DNA of 64,000 bases from Cephalotrichum gorgonifer (lineage: Eukaryota; Ascomycota; Sordariomycetes; Microascales; Microascaceae), in NCBI GenBank assembly GCA_900312665.1, contig ONZQ02000004.1, positions 1,246,244-1,310,243 of the forward strand. Direction: 5' to 3'. The notes under the pieces were generated by a model that saw only the letters and a list, made by a program, of their open reading frames with translations, ran no database searches and had not been told where the DNA came from. The translations under genes were made by a program, and so were the position numbers. Position 1 is the first letter of the stretch; each line of letters opens with the position of its first letter. Shown here in pieces: positions 44,001 to 53,335 of this stretch.

Positions 44001-44686
44001 TCCTCCTCCTCGTCTTCAAAAGTGACAGCCACACCCTGCCGGTCATCAAGGGTGGCACTACCCTGAGATGCTCGGTCATCTTCGTCGTCCTCATCTTGCG
44101 CTTCGTAATCGGTAATCTTCTTTCCCAGGTTAACCAGGTCATTGAACTGTTTCGGGGTGAGAGCCGCGCCCAGTATCTCGTCGATCTCCTTCTTCTTGTC
44201 GAAGTCCTTCATGTCTTCATCCTTCAAGTATTCTAGTACCGCGTCTGCTGCGCTGCGCACAACTTCATACGGAACATCTCCTAGGGTATTCGCGACGAGT
44301 GTTAGGATGAGGTCGAAGGTAGCTCGGGTTGCGGCCGTCCGCGGACGGTATGTTATGCCTTCGATGGCGAGATCTGCGGCGCCCAGGATGCCGGTTCCTC
44401 TTGACTGCACGTCCGCCTTGCGCCTTCGCTGTTCTCTTAGAAGCACGTCGCGACCTTCTTGGACGCCGCCCCTTTCAACATTAGGTAAGGCTGCTTTCTT
44501 TGCTTTCGGCGCCTCTTCGCGGCCGACACGCGACCCCATATCATTGATGGTCAAACGTCCGGCTATCGACTCGGGCTCGCCAGTCACCTTATCCGTGGGT
44601 CGGTTGATAAGCCGTCGGTCCACCTTGAGGACAAGGTTGGACATAGCCGAGTACTTGTACTGGGAGACATCTCGGGGGTCCGCCAT
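38003..44686 (-). CDS. BRR2: BRR2, U5 snRNP Ski2-like RNA helicase
   Basis: Two exons, 44686-38604 and 38534-38003, give 2204 residues. Brr2 unwinds U4/U6 during spliceosome activation. Order seen: an acidic N-terminal region, then cassette 1 with APTGSGKTNVAKL (near residue 550) and IIIDEIHLLHDDRGPVLES (DEIH box), and a Sec63 unit. Cassette 2 follows with VAAPTGSGETVCAEFALL (near 1404) and LIADQLHLLG, then a second Sec63 unit ending in a C2-like fold and an acidic tail (MDVDEDEDEEESE). Cassette 2 is known to be catalytically inactive in the family. Here its Walker A lysine is Glu and its DExH is DQLH. The intron (69 nt, GTACGT ... CTAAC ... CAG) is a multiple of three with no stop in frame, so unspliced RNA would add 23 residues. 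Confidence 0.97.
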   Translation of the reverse strand: MADPRDVSQYKYSAMSNLVLKVDRRLINRPTDKVTGEPESIAGRLTINDMGSRVGREEAPKAKKAALPNVERGGVQEGRDVLLREQRRRKADVQSRGTGILGAADLAIEGITYRPRTAATRATFDLILTLVANTLGDVPYEVVRSAADAVLEYLKDEDMKDFDKKKEIDEILGAALTPKQFNDLVNLGKKITDYEAQDEDDEDDRASQGSATLDDRQGVAVTFEDEEEEDEIEPEVRDYSSEEEEEEEEKDEDDLEKDASRGAADKESLEVGDEMVIDSALADQGQQDKDNSVPAREIDAFWIQRQVGKIYADAKEQHDKTQDSLRILSGEPDEPGGEEKQLREIENDLMELFDYEHHELVQLLIQNRDKVVWLTKLARAESDEDRAAVEREMASEGLQWILNELHGKNAEEAKRRKPGIKMDIDVPESVANGAAVKPERPEGELVGGLQPRKLVNLDNLVFDQGNHLMANPTVKLPEGSTKRTFKGYEEIHIPQPKKRVVPKESLVPITDLPEWAQAPFGGAESLNQLQTQCYPCAFKDDGNMLVCAPTGSGKTNVAKLTILREIGKYRDPDTGIIDLGGFKIVYIAPLKALVQEQVGNFGKSLKALGITVSELTGDRQLTKQQIAETQIIVTTPEKWDVITRKATDLSYTNLVRLIIIDEIHLLHDDRGPVLESIVSRTIRKTEQTGEPVRLVGLSATLPNFKDVASFLRVDMKTGLFHFDGSYRPCPLRQEFIGVTDRKAIKQLKTMNDVTYNKVLEHVGTKQNQMLIFVHSRKDTVKTARYIRDKALEMDTINQILRHDAGNRAVLNEASEQTSDKDLKDILPYGFGIHHAGMDRVDRTDVEDLFAKGFIQVLVCTATLAWGVNLPAHTVIIKGTQVYSPEKGSWVELSPQDVLQMLGRAGRPQYDTYGEGIIITAQSEMPYYLSLLNQQLPIESQFVSRLVDNLNAEVVLGNVRSRDEGVEWLGYTYLFVRMLRSPGLYQVGPEYEDDVALEQKRVDLIHSAATVLRKSGLVKYDEKTGKLQSTELGRIASHYYITHASMDTYNNLILPGITTIELFRVFSLSGEFKYIPVRQDEKVELAKLLGKVPIPVKESIEEPHAKINVLLQAYISRLRLDGFALMADMVYVTQSAGRILRAIFEISLKKGWADVAKMALDLCKMAEKRMWPTMSPLRQFPSCPRDVIQKAERVEAPWSAYFDLDPPRMGELLGMPRHGRTVCGLVSKFPRLEVQALAKPITRSMLHVTLEITPNFEWDVEIHGTAESFWIIVEDCDGEKILYHDQFILRREFAMAEDNRHIVDFSVEILEPLPPHYFVSLISDRWMASETKLALPLMNIILPERFPPHTEVLKLQPLPVDALKLPEYIDLYPNRQTFNPIQTQVFKSLYGSDDNVLVAAPTGSGETVCAEFALLRHWAKPEHGKALYLAPFQELVDIRLKDWEKRLKHLRGGKEIVKLTGETAADLDLLARGDLILATPSQWDSLSRQWRRRKNVQLVELLIADQLHLLGETMGYVYEVVVSRMQYISGQTERPLRTVAISVSLANARDIGSWIGAKKHDVYNFSPLVRPLRLELHLQSFSISHFPSLMLAMAKPTYLAITQMSPASPAIVFVHSRKQTRATARDLLAACHMDDDEDRFLHAEGDQLQKLLDHIEEEALRESLSHGVGYYHEALTQSDRRIVKHLYDKGAIQVLVASRDVCWELDCTAHLVVVMGTQYFDGQEHRYVDYPMSEVLHMFGKALVPSEKRSRGVLMVPSVKREFYSKFLREALPVESHILENLHDTFVTELSTKMIQSAGDAVNWTTFTYFYRRLLANPGYYGLTELTDEALGRFISDRVEDTFTQLNEARIIQYDEEDGSVMPENAAMIAAYYNISYVTMETFLLSLTGRTKLKGILEVVTSATEFEAIQLRRHEGGILRRVYDKLPVKMTGDVNPDSAHFKAFILLQAHFSRLQLPVDLNKDQEVILSKVLSLLSAAVDILSSEGHLNAMNAMEMSQMVVQSMWDRDSPLKQIPHFTDETIKTANKFGYVLSSDSTHAIPNEERLTKGTRRIKDVFDFMEAMNPEDNPDYSSLMKALGLTNTQLAQVAEFTNNKYPDIEMEHEIEDEEDITANEPAQLKVTIQRNVEDDDEVDTTVHAPFYPGKKMENWWLVVGEESTKNLLAIKRVTLVRKLEVKLDFTVPTVGKHDLKLYLMSDSYMGVDQEREFSVTVAEGMDVDEDEDEEESE

Positions 44687-45379
44687 GGTGGGCGAAGGTG
44701 ACGCCTGAGACGGCGGGGGTTCGATATGGTAGTTGTGGTATTCAGGACCGACTCGACTCGACTCGACGGACAGATGGAGAGGAGGGATTCAACGAGTCGG
44801 ACGGAGCGCAACCCTATCACAGGGGACGCAATGTTGGAGGGTGAATGGGTATGAAGTGGCTGAGAGGCTCATGTAGTAATGCCGACCATGGATTTTTTGA
44901 GCTATGGTGCCTGGAGATGAGGCGTGCGATTGTGGCAAAGGAGAGAGATGTGGCTGAACAAAATAGGCACGTGATCACGCGTTTCTACCAGCGTTTGCTC
45001 TAAGCTATTATATATTAGCACAGCACTCCTTGAAGCTCTTTGAGCTCCAGTAGTGGGGCAATTGTAGCCGCTGGACAAGTAGTACTTGAATCGGCTGGGG
45101 GTCTAATTGAGGTGGGTGTCATCAGGGTGTTATTCAGATTGGGCTTAAAATACACATACGAACATCCACCCACCGCTTCCATTATTCTTCCTCGCCCATA
45201 ACTCAAACTCAGAGCTCCGGCCCTAATAACATCCGCAGTGAATGCAACCCTTCTATCAAGACATCATTTCTCCAACAATCTGACCGTCTTGCTCCAGGTC
45301 CAGATACACGACTTCCAAATATTAGCATGCATCACGACAGTCCAGCAGTTGTGTGAACCCCCCGCAAACTCACTCAACC
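44687..45379. other. divergent promoter region (BRR2 / coiled-coil gene)
   Basis: 693 bp between start codons. It contains a short (CGACT) repeat at 44750-44767. No gene seen. Confidence 0.5.
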
Positions 45380-46984
45380 ATGAGTAACCTGGCCGCGGAT
45401 GAGGTGCTGGAAACTATTGAGTACATCCAGAAAGCCCTCCAACCCTACCTCGGATCTCGGGAACATGTCGACCAGATTAAGCGTCTTCTCAGGCTTCATC
45501 TCCAAGAAACCGTGGACGGCCAGCCCGGCCAGCCTCTGTCCCTCCTTGATGGAGCTTTCTGTGTCGGCGTGGATGACGACTCTACGGGCTTAGAGCTAGA
45601 GTACAAGGAGGCAGTCAACAGATATGCCAGCTCATTCTTGGAATTCCAAAAGGTCCAGAGCGCCCAGTCGACACAAACCGCGAGGCCATCTATTAAGACG
45701 AGTTCTCAGCAGCGACTAGACGACCAGACCGTCGCAGTCGGACTACGAGATAAGAAGGATCGTTTAAAGGCTCTCCACAGGTACATCGACGCAGTAGCTG
45801 CAAGAGCAACGACGGGGGATGCAGCCCTTGACTTGAACTCCGCACTCGAAGGCACCAAGCCCCTTCCAGAGGTCCCGAGCAAGATTGTCGACAGTTTTGC
45901 CTCGGAAGGGGACGCCAACGGTGCTGGCTTGGGCAGCGTCACGAGCCAGTTGAATATGATCCTACTGAAGGCTAAACTGCTACTTCAGCGAGAGGCGGAA
46001 CTACTCAAACGCGCGAAGGCAAATTCATCGGTCGAGCCAGGTTCGGTTAGCAACGGTGCGAAGGCTAAGGCCCTCGACGCTACCCGGGCAGAGCTGATTA
46101 ACTGGATTGAGGAGGAATTGAGCAAGGCATCTGGTGAAGACGATCTCCCTGCCGAGAACGGCGATCCCGACGACGATTCGACCAAAGACGCCGGTGTAGT
46201 ATTGAAAGAGGAGCAGAGGCAGAGGCAGATAAGCAAACAGCTCGAGAAGGAGATACTCGGGATCGAAGCAAAGTACGCCCAGTACGTTTCATCCCGGAAA
46301 ACCCTGGTCGAGACTCTCGGCCGATCACGATCGCTCCTCGCCAAAACGATGGTCGATTATCCACCGTCGAAAGAAGTTGAAGCTCTACTCGCGCAGCCCC
46401 AGCCCACTGTTCATCTACAACTCCCCTACCTTGAGGGCGCTCTCAAGAGCTGGGGCGAGCAGAAGGCGCTCATTTCTCATAAGTCGTTCCTGAACGTCAG
46501 CTTGGGCAAGCAGTTGAAGGATTCCACCCTTGCTATTGAGCATCTGGCCGAGGAAAGCCAGCTGTTGCCAGACTACCCCATGCCCAACTCACAGCAGTCA
46601 ATGACACATAATCAGAATCCCCTGGGCGCGGCGTCGTCGGAGAGACCGGATCTCACCGGACGCGTCAAGCCCTGGGCATACGCCTCGGAATCGTCCAAGA
46701 TTGCAACCTTTGAGTCAATCACGGAGAAGATTGAAGGCGCCCAGATGGCGATGGAAGACGCCATTACCACTTTAGACAAGGCCGACAAATTGCTGGGAAA
46801 GGATACCAAGTCCGACTCTCGGGTGGATGAGAACGAGAGTGACATCTGGCTCGAGAAGGAGAATGGTTCTGGTAACAGCGGCCGGTCCAAACACCATTCG
46901 ATGAAGGCGAAGGCCGCCGAGGCCGACGTTTTTTCCACCTTGAAGCTCGATCTTGGGCTTCTTGGTCGCGAGGATCGTCATTGA
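45380..46984 (+). CDS. coiled-coil protein, function unknown
   Basis: A single exon of 534 codons. I chose the ATG at 45380 (CAACCATGAG); the open frame reaches upstream only to a GTG. No signal peptide or membrane segment. The sequence is dominated by heptad-like helices, for example VLETIEYIQKALQPYLGSRE, then LEYKEAVNRYASSFLEFQKV, LLQREAELLKRAKAN and RQISKQLEKEILGIEAKYAQ, broken by acidic or Ser-rich linkers (ENGDPDDDSTKD). This is the look of a structural or complex-forming protein (kinetochore, augmin, tether), but I do not recognise a family and will not assign one. The tail is basic and charged. It shares an upstream region with BRR2. Confidence 0.8.
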   Translation: MSNLAADEVLETIEYIQKALQPYLGSREHVDQIKRLLRLHLQETVDGQPGQPLSLLDGAFCVGVDDDSTGLELEYKEAVNRYASSFLEFQKVQSAQSTQTARPSIKTSSQQRLDDQTVAVGLRDKKDRLKALHRYIDAVAARATTGDAALDLNSALEGTKPLPEVPSKIVDSFASEGDANGAGLGSVTSQLNMILLKAKLLLQREAELLKRAKANSSVEPGSVSNGAKAKALDATRAELINWIEEELSKASGEDDLPAENGDPDDDSTKDAGVVLKEEQRQRQISKQLEKEILGIEAKYAQYVSSRKTLVETLGRSRSLLAKTMVDYPPSKEVEALLAQPQPTVHLQLPYLEGALKSWGEQKALISHKSFLNVSLGKQLKDSTLAIEHLAEESQLLPDYPMPNSQQSMTHNQNPLGAASSERPDLTGRVKPWAYASESSKIATFESITEKIEGAQMAMEDAITTLDKADKLLGKDTKSDSRVDENESDIWLEKENGSGNSGRSKHHSMKAKAAEADVFSTLKLDLGLLGREDRH

Positions 46985-47414
46985 GCTACGAGCGCTGTAT
47001 CTAGGCTCTGTAGCCAAGAGAGGGTTCGAGGTTTGTGGATAAGAAACCCATCCGTGCATTTCTGGACATTGTGTTTGGTTCAGCTCAGCCAAAGGGGTGC
47101 TGGGGGAGGGCAATATTACCACCCAAATGGTTAGGAGTTTACGGCCAATGTACTTGGGCTTCCCAGCTAAGGAGAAGCCAGGAAGGACATGGTCATGAAC
47201 ATCATCCTCAGGTTGCGAGTATTGATTCGGGGTTTCTAGCCAAGAAGGCGCTAGTGGAGACATGATCAGGATGAATACCCTTAGTTTACGAGAACACGAT
47301 TACGAGTCGTCAGTATGAATCAATAAAATATTAGGGTATCCCTATCAAATACTCCCTCTTTTTTGTTCCCATAGTACAAATCACTCAGACGGTGGTTCTT
47401 GTGGCTATCGTTTG
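46985..47414. other. convergent 3' region
   Basis: AT-rich in the last 100 bases (AATAAAATATTAGGG near 47321), fitting polyadenylation signals for the plus-strand gene. No gene seen. Confidence 0.5.
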
Positions 47415-48753
47415 TTACAAACCTCGCATGATGGCAGATATCCTCAAGGCCATGTCTAGAATAGAGAGATGTTCGTTCGCGCCATCCACCAACCTCTTGT
47501 CGACTTCCGAGAATATCATGACGATCTTGTTCTTCTGCTTGTCGGGGATCGTCTCGTCGTATACGACAGCTTGGTAGAGCTGATTATGAGAGTTAGCAAG
47601 GGTACGCACAAGTTGCCGTAAAGAGCGAAGCCGGATACTGAGCTCGACATACCTGAGTCAGAACCTGTCCGGCACTCCATCCATCGGCAACCATATCCTC
47701 GACGACCTTGGCTATCGGTATGTACGTGGGCCCGCTACGCGGACGCATCGCCTGGACCAAGGCGTCAACCGTGGCATCTGGGATAGTACCAGCGATATCC
47801 TCGATAATCTTTACCGTGACGGCCCTGTCCTGGGATACCATCTCCTCGTCGCCGTCAGGATCGGCGGGTTTTGCCCCGATTAAGCGGGCAGCGCTCTGCA
47901 GAAAGGTGATGGCCTTCCGCAGGTCACCCTCGCTGCACCGTATCATGGCATCTAACGCCCCTTCTTCAAGGGCAACACCTTCCTTTTCGGCAATATCCTT
48001 CAGCCTCGCGGTCGCGTTGCCCTGGTCCAAGCTCTTGAATCGGAACTTGCTGCACCTGCTGGCTAGGGGATCGATGATGCGCGTGACGTAGTTGCAGATC
48101 AGGCAGAATCGCGTGATCTTGCTGTATGTCTCCATCGTCCTCCGCAGCGCGCTCTGGGCATCTTGGGTCATGGAATCGGCCTCGTCGAGGATGACGATTT
48201 TGAACGGGGGGCACGGGTATCGAGCCTTGTAACCGGCAGGTGGGTTCGTCAGCTGCATTCGAGCGAAATCCTTGACTTTCTCGCGGACGATGGAGATGCC
48301 GCGCTCGTCTGAGGCGTTGAGCTCCAGCACACGAGATTTCATAAGCTCGGGGCCGTAAAGCTCCTTCGCTAGAGCGAGTACCGTCGACGTCTTTCCTGTT
48401 CCAGGGGGGCCGTAGAAGAGCATGTGGGGTAGCTAGGAGTTTATGGTCGGTTAGCTTGGTGGAGGGCCCTCACGGTGCAGGGTTGGAACGGAGGGTCTCG
48501 AACATTAGAAGCTTGTAGTGTCCTCTGGAGGACTGTAGTTGTGTGGTCTTGGGCAGCGACATCGCTGAGGGTTTTCGGACGACTAGGGGGCAAGAGTTAG
48601 AGAGGAGCTGATGGAGGGAGGCTCGCCATCGGCGTACTATTTCTCAACCCATGGCTGCGTCCTCGAGGCCTGGGTGGGCTTGTCCTCCTTCTGGGCTCCG
48701 GTACCATTGGCAGCCGCCTGCTTCCTCGCCTTGAGATCGAAGAAGCTCGCCAT
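47415..48753 (-). CDS. RFC2: replication factor C subunit (yeast Rfc2 / human RFC4 type)
   Basis: Four exons (48753-48638, 48582-48504, 48432-47653, 47579-47415) give 379 residues. It is one of the small AAA+ subunits of the clamp loader that places PCNA on primed DNA. Box II is WVEKYRPKTLSDV, rebuilt across intron 1. Walker A is FYGPPGTGKTST (about residues 71-82), Walker B VILDEADSM (about 145-153), and the SRC arginine-finger motif is in LASRCSKFRFK. The ELNASDERGI block is also present. The LNASDERGI and CPPFKIVILDEADSMTQDAQ sequences match the Rfc2/RFC4 branch better than Rfc3/5, so the symbol follows yeast naming. The short N-terminus (MASFFDLKARKQAAAN) lacks a PIP box. Confidence 0.93.
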
Positions 48754-49689
48754 GGTTTGGTTTGGACGAGATATGTACGGGGCACTACGGAGTAGATGTT
48801 GGATCTTGAATCAGGTAGCAGGACGGGAATTACGTGCGTAGAAAAAAAATAGGAAAATGGCGATAATGCTGTCAGTGTCGGTGTCGGTATTGGTGTTGGT
48901 GTGGCGGGGGTTGAGAGATTCGGCCATGGATCGCTGTCGTCAAAAAACAATTAAATCGCCGACGCGCTCGCCGGTCGCGACGGTGCATTGCAGACGCGGG
49001 GCCTGGGCGTTGTGGCTGACTGTCCCCCCCCACACCTTCTACACTTGTACTTGTCTTACCCGTACTCGTATACCTACTCTAGTAGGACTGACACCCCACC
49101 TCCCCGCCATTGTCTCCAGCCATGAAAGGCGAATGCCTAATCAGAACGACGGAGTATTAATACCTATCAAATGCGGGCGTGCCAGGCAGTATTACATCCG
49201 GGTTACATGGGAGGCAAGGTATTGCCTCTTGATATGTTTTGGCAGGAGGAAGGAGCTATGTATAAAAAAGTAGATGAGCCTACCATGTGACAGCCTGTTC
49301 TACTATGCCTAACCAACAGTATGAGAAGACAGGCAAGTGCCGCCGACCCCTCGACGTTGAAGGCAGGCACACCCACCCCTCCCAGCCTAAAAAGGCCCCA
49401 CGTTCAACCCCAACTGCATGCGGTTGCCTTGAGCCAGGATCGGACAATCCAGCTCTCCACCCGCCCTATTCCAAAAGTTTGACAGCCCCAACTCTACACT
49501 CTACTCCAAGTCAACCCAACTCCACCACACTGCCCCTCCTGCCCCTCCAACCCAAGCTACAAACACCCACATCCCCGGTCCGTGACACTTACTTACCAAC
49601 ACCTCCCACTTCCCACTTCCCACCTCCCACGACCTCGTCGCCATATTTGTTCTCCGCTAGGAAGGCGCCTTTCTCAGCAGCTGTTCATC
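48754..49689. other. divergent promoter region (RFC / E2 gene)
   Basis: Contains a GGTGTCGGT/ATTGGTGTTGG repeat stretch at 48868-48903 close to the RFC start and a C/A-rich leader (49560-49690) before the E2 gene. No gene supported. Confidence 0.5.
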
Positions 49690-51670
49690 ATGGCTGACCA
49701 GTCGGTAATCCGGATAACGAAAGTAAGAGCTTCACTTCTACCCAGCACGCGACAAGTACCCCACATCCTCGTCATCACCATCTCACATCAAGCTCCCCCT
49801 CCTCATTCCCCGCGTGTGGTCGTAAGGCTGACAGCTTCTCACTACCCAGGAACTCTACGACCTACAAAAGGACTCAGATTTGTGTGAGTTCCAAAACTCT
49901 ACCGCTCATCACTTCTCAGCTCTCGCTTTGCTAATGCGCTCCCGTTCTCTTGTCATAGCACTTGCCGTCGCATGTCGAGATGCCGATGTCCGAAGCGTTA
50001 AGGCCCTGATCATGGGGCCCCACGAGACTCCGTACGAGTTTGGGTTCTTCGAGGTACTACCCACCATGGTTGCATCACGATCTCGTTTTATAATTTGGGG
50101 ATCTCTGTATCTTTGCTAACAGGTTGGCTTCAACAGTTCGCAGTCAAGTTCAATAAGGGTAAGCTTTGAAGCCCCGCCTCTAGATCTTACGAGATCGACA
50201 TGATCAGAACCCAGCTAACGACTACCGGGCTGTTGTATCAGACTACCCTCGGAAGTCGCCCAATGTAACAGCAGTCACGACCAACTCCGGACGATGTCGT
50301 TTCAACCCCAATATCTACGCGAGCGGCAAGGTCTGCTTGTATGCTATACCCAATCTCGACTTGTCGGGGGCCGGAAGTGTTGCTAACATATTATACTAGG
50401 TCCATTCTAGGGTGCGTTATTGTTGTTCCGGTGACTATGGCTGGCATTGCCCCCTTAGCCGTCCCTATCACCAACGTATAGGATTTCTTCATGAGCCGTG
50501 CTAGGCGTGGACGCGAGCCACTTGATGACTGACATCGCTTCGCAGAACCTGGCGCGGTGAGAGGGGTGAGGAGTGGTCAGCTGCGCAAGGCCTAGAGTCA
50601 ATCCTTCTCTCCATCCAAAGCCTCATGTCATCCAACCCGTATGAGAATGAACCTGGCTTCGAGGATGCGAATGACGCCAACGATAAGAAGAACCAGGCCG
50701 ACTATGTTCAGAAGGTAGGACTATCGACGATGTAATACCGCATACCCAGGGTACCAATGGCTAATAGTAATTGGTTGGGTTGAAGATTCGGCACGAGACC
50801 CTACGAATTAGTGTCATTCAGCGGCTAGAGGACTATTTGGGACTTAGCTCGGACTCGATCAAGGGGAACGCGAACAAGTCGGCTCTTGAGCGGGACGATA
50901 TGGACATTGACATTCAGGACCTCGACGAAACGAACGCCCCATTCGAGCCGTTCAAGGATCTCTGCAAGCAGAGATTCCTCTGGTACTTCGACTCGTACCT
51001 CGCAACGGTTCGAAAGGGGAAGGCCGAGGTGAAGGACGGCCAAAGTTTCACCAGAATGCCATTCGAGGGATCCAGTAATATCATGGATGGGAAGTTCAAC
51101 TACGCGGAACTGGAACGCCGGCTGCGGAACATCAAGTCAGCCTTGGATGTTGAGCTGGAAACGTGGGCCGTTGAAGGCTCGAAGGAGACTGAGAAGGATG
51201 GCACCATTGCTGTCAACCTGCACAACCAATACAGCCAGGTCTTGGAGAGCTTCAAGCGGGACGATATACCCCATCATGTACAGCTCGAAAACGAGAATCC
51301 TTTTGTATGGCTGGTCACCTACTTCGGCCCGGCGATGTCGAATTTCGATGGCGGCCTGCTCCGTTTCAGGATACACTTCAGCCCCCGGTTCCCGGAGGAG
51401 CAGCCGCGCGTGCGGTTTGAGACGAAAATATTCCACCACAGGATCGCAGCAGACGGCACCATCTGCTATTTCCCCAACCATCAGAAGCGCGAGGACGCTC
51501 GGTCACATATCGATGCCGTCTTTTCGGCGTTAGAGGAGGAGAACCCGGCTTACGATCCCCGGACGATCGTGAACCCGGAGGCGCATGCGCTATATTGGGG
51601 AAAGAAGCCAGAGGACAGGAAAGCCTACAACCGAAAGCTCCGGAGATCCGTCCAGAGAAGCATGGAGTGA
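49690..51670 (+). CDS. UBE2Z-like ubiquitin-conjugating enzyme with a second UBC-like domain
   Basis: Eight exons (49690-49722, 49850-49883, 49959-50053, 50137-50158, 50242-50338, 50400-50411, 50546-50714, 50786-51670) give 448 residues; every junction keeps phase. The first 150 residues are an E2 fold closest to UBE2Z: ALIMGPHETPYEFGFFEF, FNPNIYASGKVCLSILGTW (NPN instead of HPN, as in UBE2Z; catalytic Cys93) and IQSLMSSNPYENEPGF. A 120-residue acidic/helical linker follows. Residues about 300-445 look like a second UBC: FRIHFSPRFPEEQPRVRFET, KIFHHRIAADGTICY. There the HPN is HHR, but a Cys (about 381) keeps the exact spacing. Exon 6 is only 12 nt (encoding most of LSILG). Intron 7 ends at AAG. 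Expected role: E2 for ubiquitin or a ubiquitin-like protein. Confidence 0.9.
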
Positions 51671-52486
51671 GGCATCTCTTCCCCGTTCCCTTCCTTACTA
51701 GATGTTCACGAAACTAATACCCGTTCTAGGGACTTCCCTGAAGCGTAAGGTTCGGTGCTCTCAGTCCTACGTTTAGTAGTCCACCATTTGTGGGGAGAAC
51801 TAGCGTTTGCATCACTCGTTTTTTTCTTCTTAAATCATGACCATGCCCACTTGAGGCTAGCAACGGAAGTTTGGGACGGCTCGTCGCTCTTGCGACTCTT
51901 CGGCGTTCGGGGTCAGGCCGGCATACCACAGGGGATCGGAAGTTCTGGCGGATTGTGTTTACGAGGTTCTTTTCCAAGTCACCATGTCCTTAAATTATTT
52001 CTTTTAATAATCGATTCACACCTGCTCTTCCTTTCGGTCTACAGCCGCGTCGTATCAGGGGGTTCGCCTCTCTCATTAGGACTGAAGCCCTAGACATCAT
52101 GGGCATAGGCATTCGAGTACCTTTGCCCTGGGACCAGTTCTGCGGTTGGCCGGGGGGGCTTTGTGTGCTTAGCAGTCCTCTATTTTCGCGAGAACTATTA
52201 TCTATCCCTTGTTCAGGGGCAAATCCGCCCGCGGTGAAATGACACGGAATCTCTACATCCTTCCGCGATGCAATCCACTCTCTGCCATCAAGGCAAAATG
52301 CTTCCTCCAACGCCGACAGCACGCGATAGCGCTGTGCCTTGAATGATGTGATGCAAGCCAACCCATAAACGCCTTCATACTCGTGTAACGTACAAACTCG
52401 TAAACTCATAAGTTTCGGATCTTGAGACCTCGCCTCCTCTAGAGGAATCCCCCGAGCCCTCCGATACACCACATGTTCCCAGCCAG
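51671..52486. other. convergent 3' region
   Basis: 3' DNA of the E2 gene and of the minus-strand Pro-rich gene. Mixed composition, with a small AT-rich part at 51990-52020. No gene seen. Confidence 0.5.
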
Positions 52487-53335
52487 TTACCTCCTTGACG
52501 CCTTGGGCTTCTTATCGGCAAGTTTGTCCCGTCCCGGCGTGTATGGCGCCGCGATGCCCGTGAAGCCCCTCCTGTCCCCATCGCCCTTGAACTCGAAGGC
52601 TCCGCCGGCGCCCAGAGTCGCGGGGACGCCTAGGGTCGGGGCCTCCCTCTGCTCGTCGTGCATCTTGTCCAGCGACTCCCCGACCACGGCGTACCTGGAC
52701 CAGTTTATCGGCGGGCACCGCACGACGTCCTGGCGGGATGGCAGCTCGCTCCACGGCTTCGCCTCCTTGCCGCGCCCCTCCTCCTCCCCATCCATGTCCT
52801 CGCCATCGTCATCATCATCACCGCCACCACCCCCGCCCGCAGAGGGCCCGGTCCGTATCCTCCCCGCCCCGAGGTCCCTCGTGAATCCCTCTGCGTCGCT
52901 GAGCGCGGCCTCCTTCGCGCGGTGCAGCGACACGATGTCCCCCTCCGCGCGCCTCTTCTGCATCTGCAGCACCGCGATGGCGCTCCTCAGCGCCAGCGCG
53001 TCGGGGTTCTCGTCGAAGAGGATGGGCCGCGGCTGCGGCGCGGGGACGCCCACCTGATTCGGCTGCGCGTGGGCGTAGGTCTGCCGCGGCGGGAAGGCCC
53101 CGAGCCCGCCCTCGCTGCCGGGCTTGTCGGCGGGCCCGAGGGTCGGCGTTATGGGGCTTATGGGGGGCCGCGGGGGCGAGGCGCTCTGCGGGGTGGTGGC
53201 GGCTGCTGTCGCGGGCGGGGTCGGGGTTGGAGTCGTGGGCTGGGCGGATGTGTTGATCGTTAGGTTTGGCGTTGTGTTGTTGGTGCCGGTAGGGGGCGCT
53301 ACCAGTGGGGTTTTGTGTGGGTTCGGAGTTTCCAT
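52487..53335 (-). CDS. Pro/Thr-rich acidic protein, function unknown
   Basis: A single exon of 282 codons. I do not recognise it. The first 100 residues are low complexity (Pro, Thr, Ala). Residues about 108-150 form a charged helix (DALALRSAIAVLQMQKRRAE, GDIVSLHRAKEAALSDAEGF). A Gly6-Asp5 stretch and an acidic block follow. The best candidate for a conserved motif is NWSRYAVVGESLDKMHDEQR (about 215-234), after WSELPSRQDVVRCPP. The tail is basic (DKLADKKPKASRR), which suggests a nuclear protein. Length and frame are stable, and the two folded-looking segments argue for a real gene. Confidence 0.7.
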   Translation of the reverse strand: METPNPHKTPLVAPPTGTNNTTPNLTINTSAQPTTPTPTPPATAAATTPQSASPPRPPISPITPTLGPADKPGSEGGLGAFPPRQTYAHAQPNQVGVPAPQPRPILFDENPDALALRSAIAVLQMQKRRAEGDIVSLHRAKEAALSDAEGFTRDLGAGRIRTGPSAGGGGGGDDDDDGEDMDGEEEGRGKEAKPWSELPSRQDVVRCPPINWSRYAVVGESLDKMHDEQREAPTLGVPATLGAGGAFEFKGDGDRRGFTGIAAPYTPGRDKLADKKPKASRR

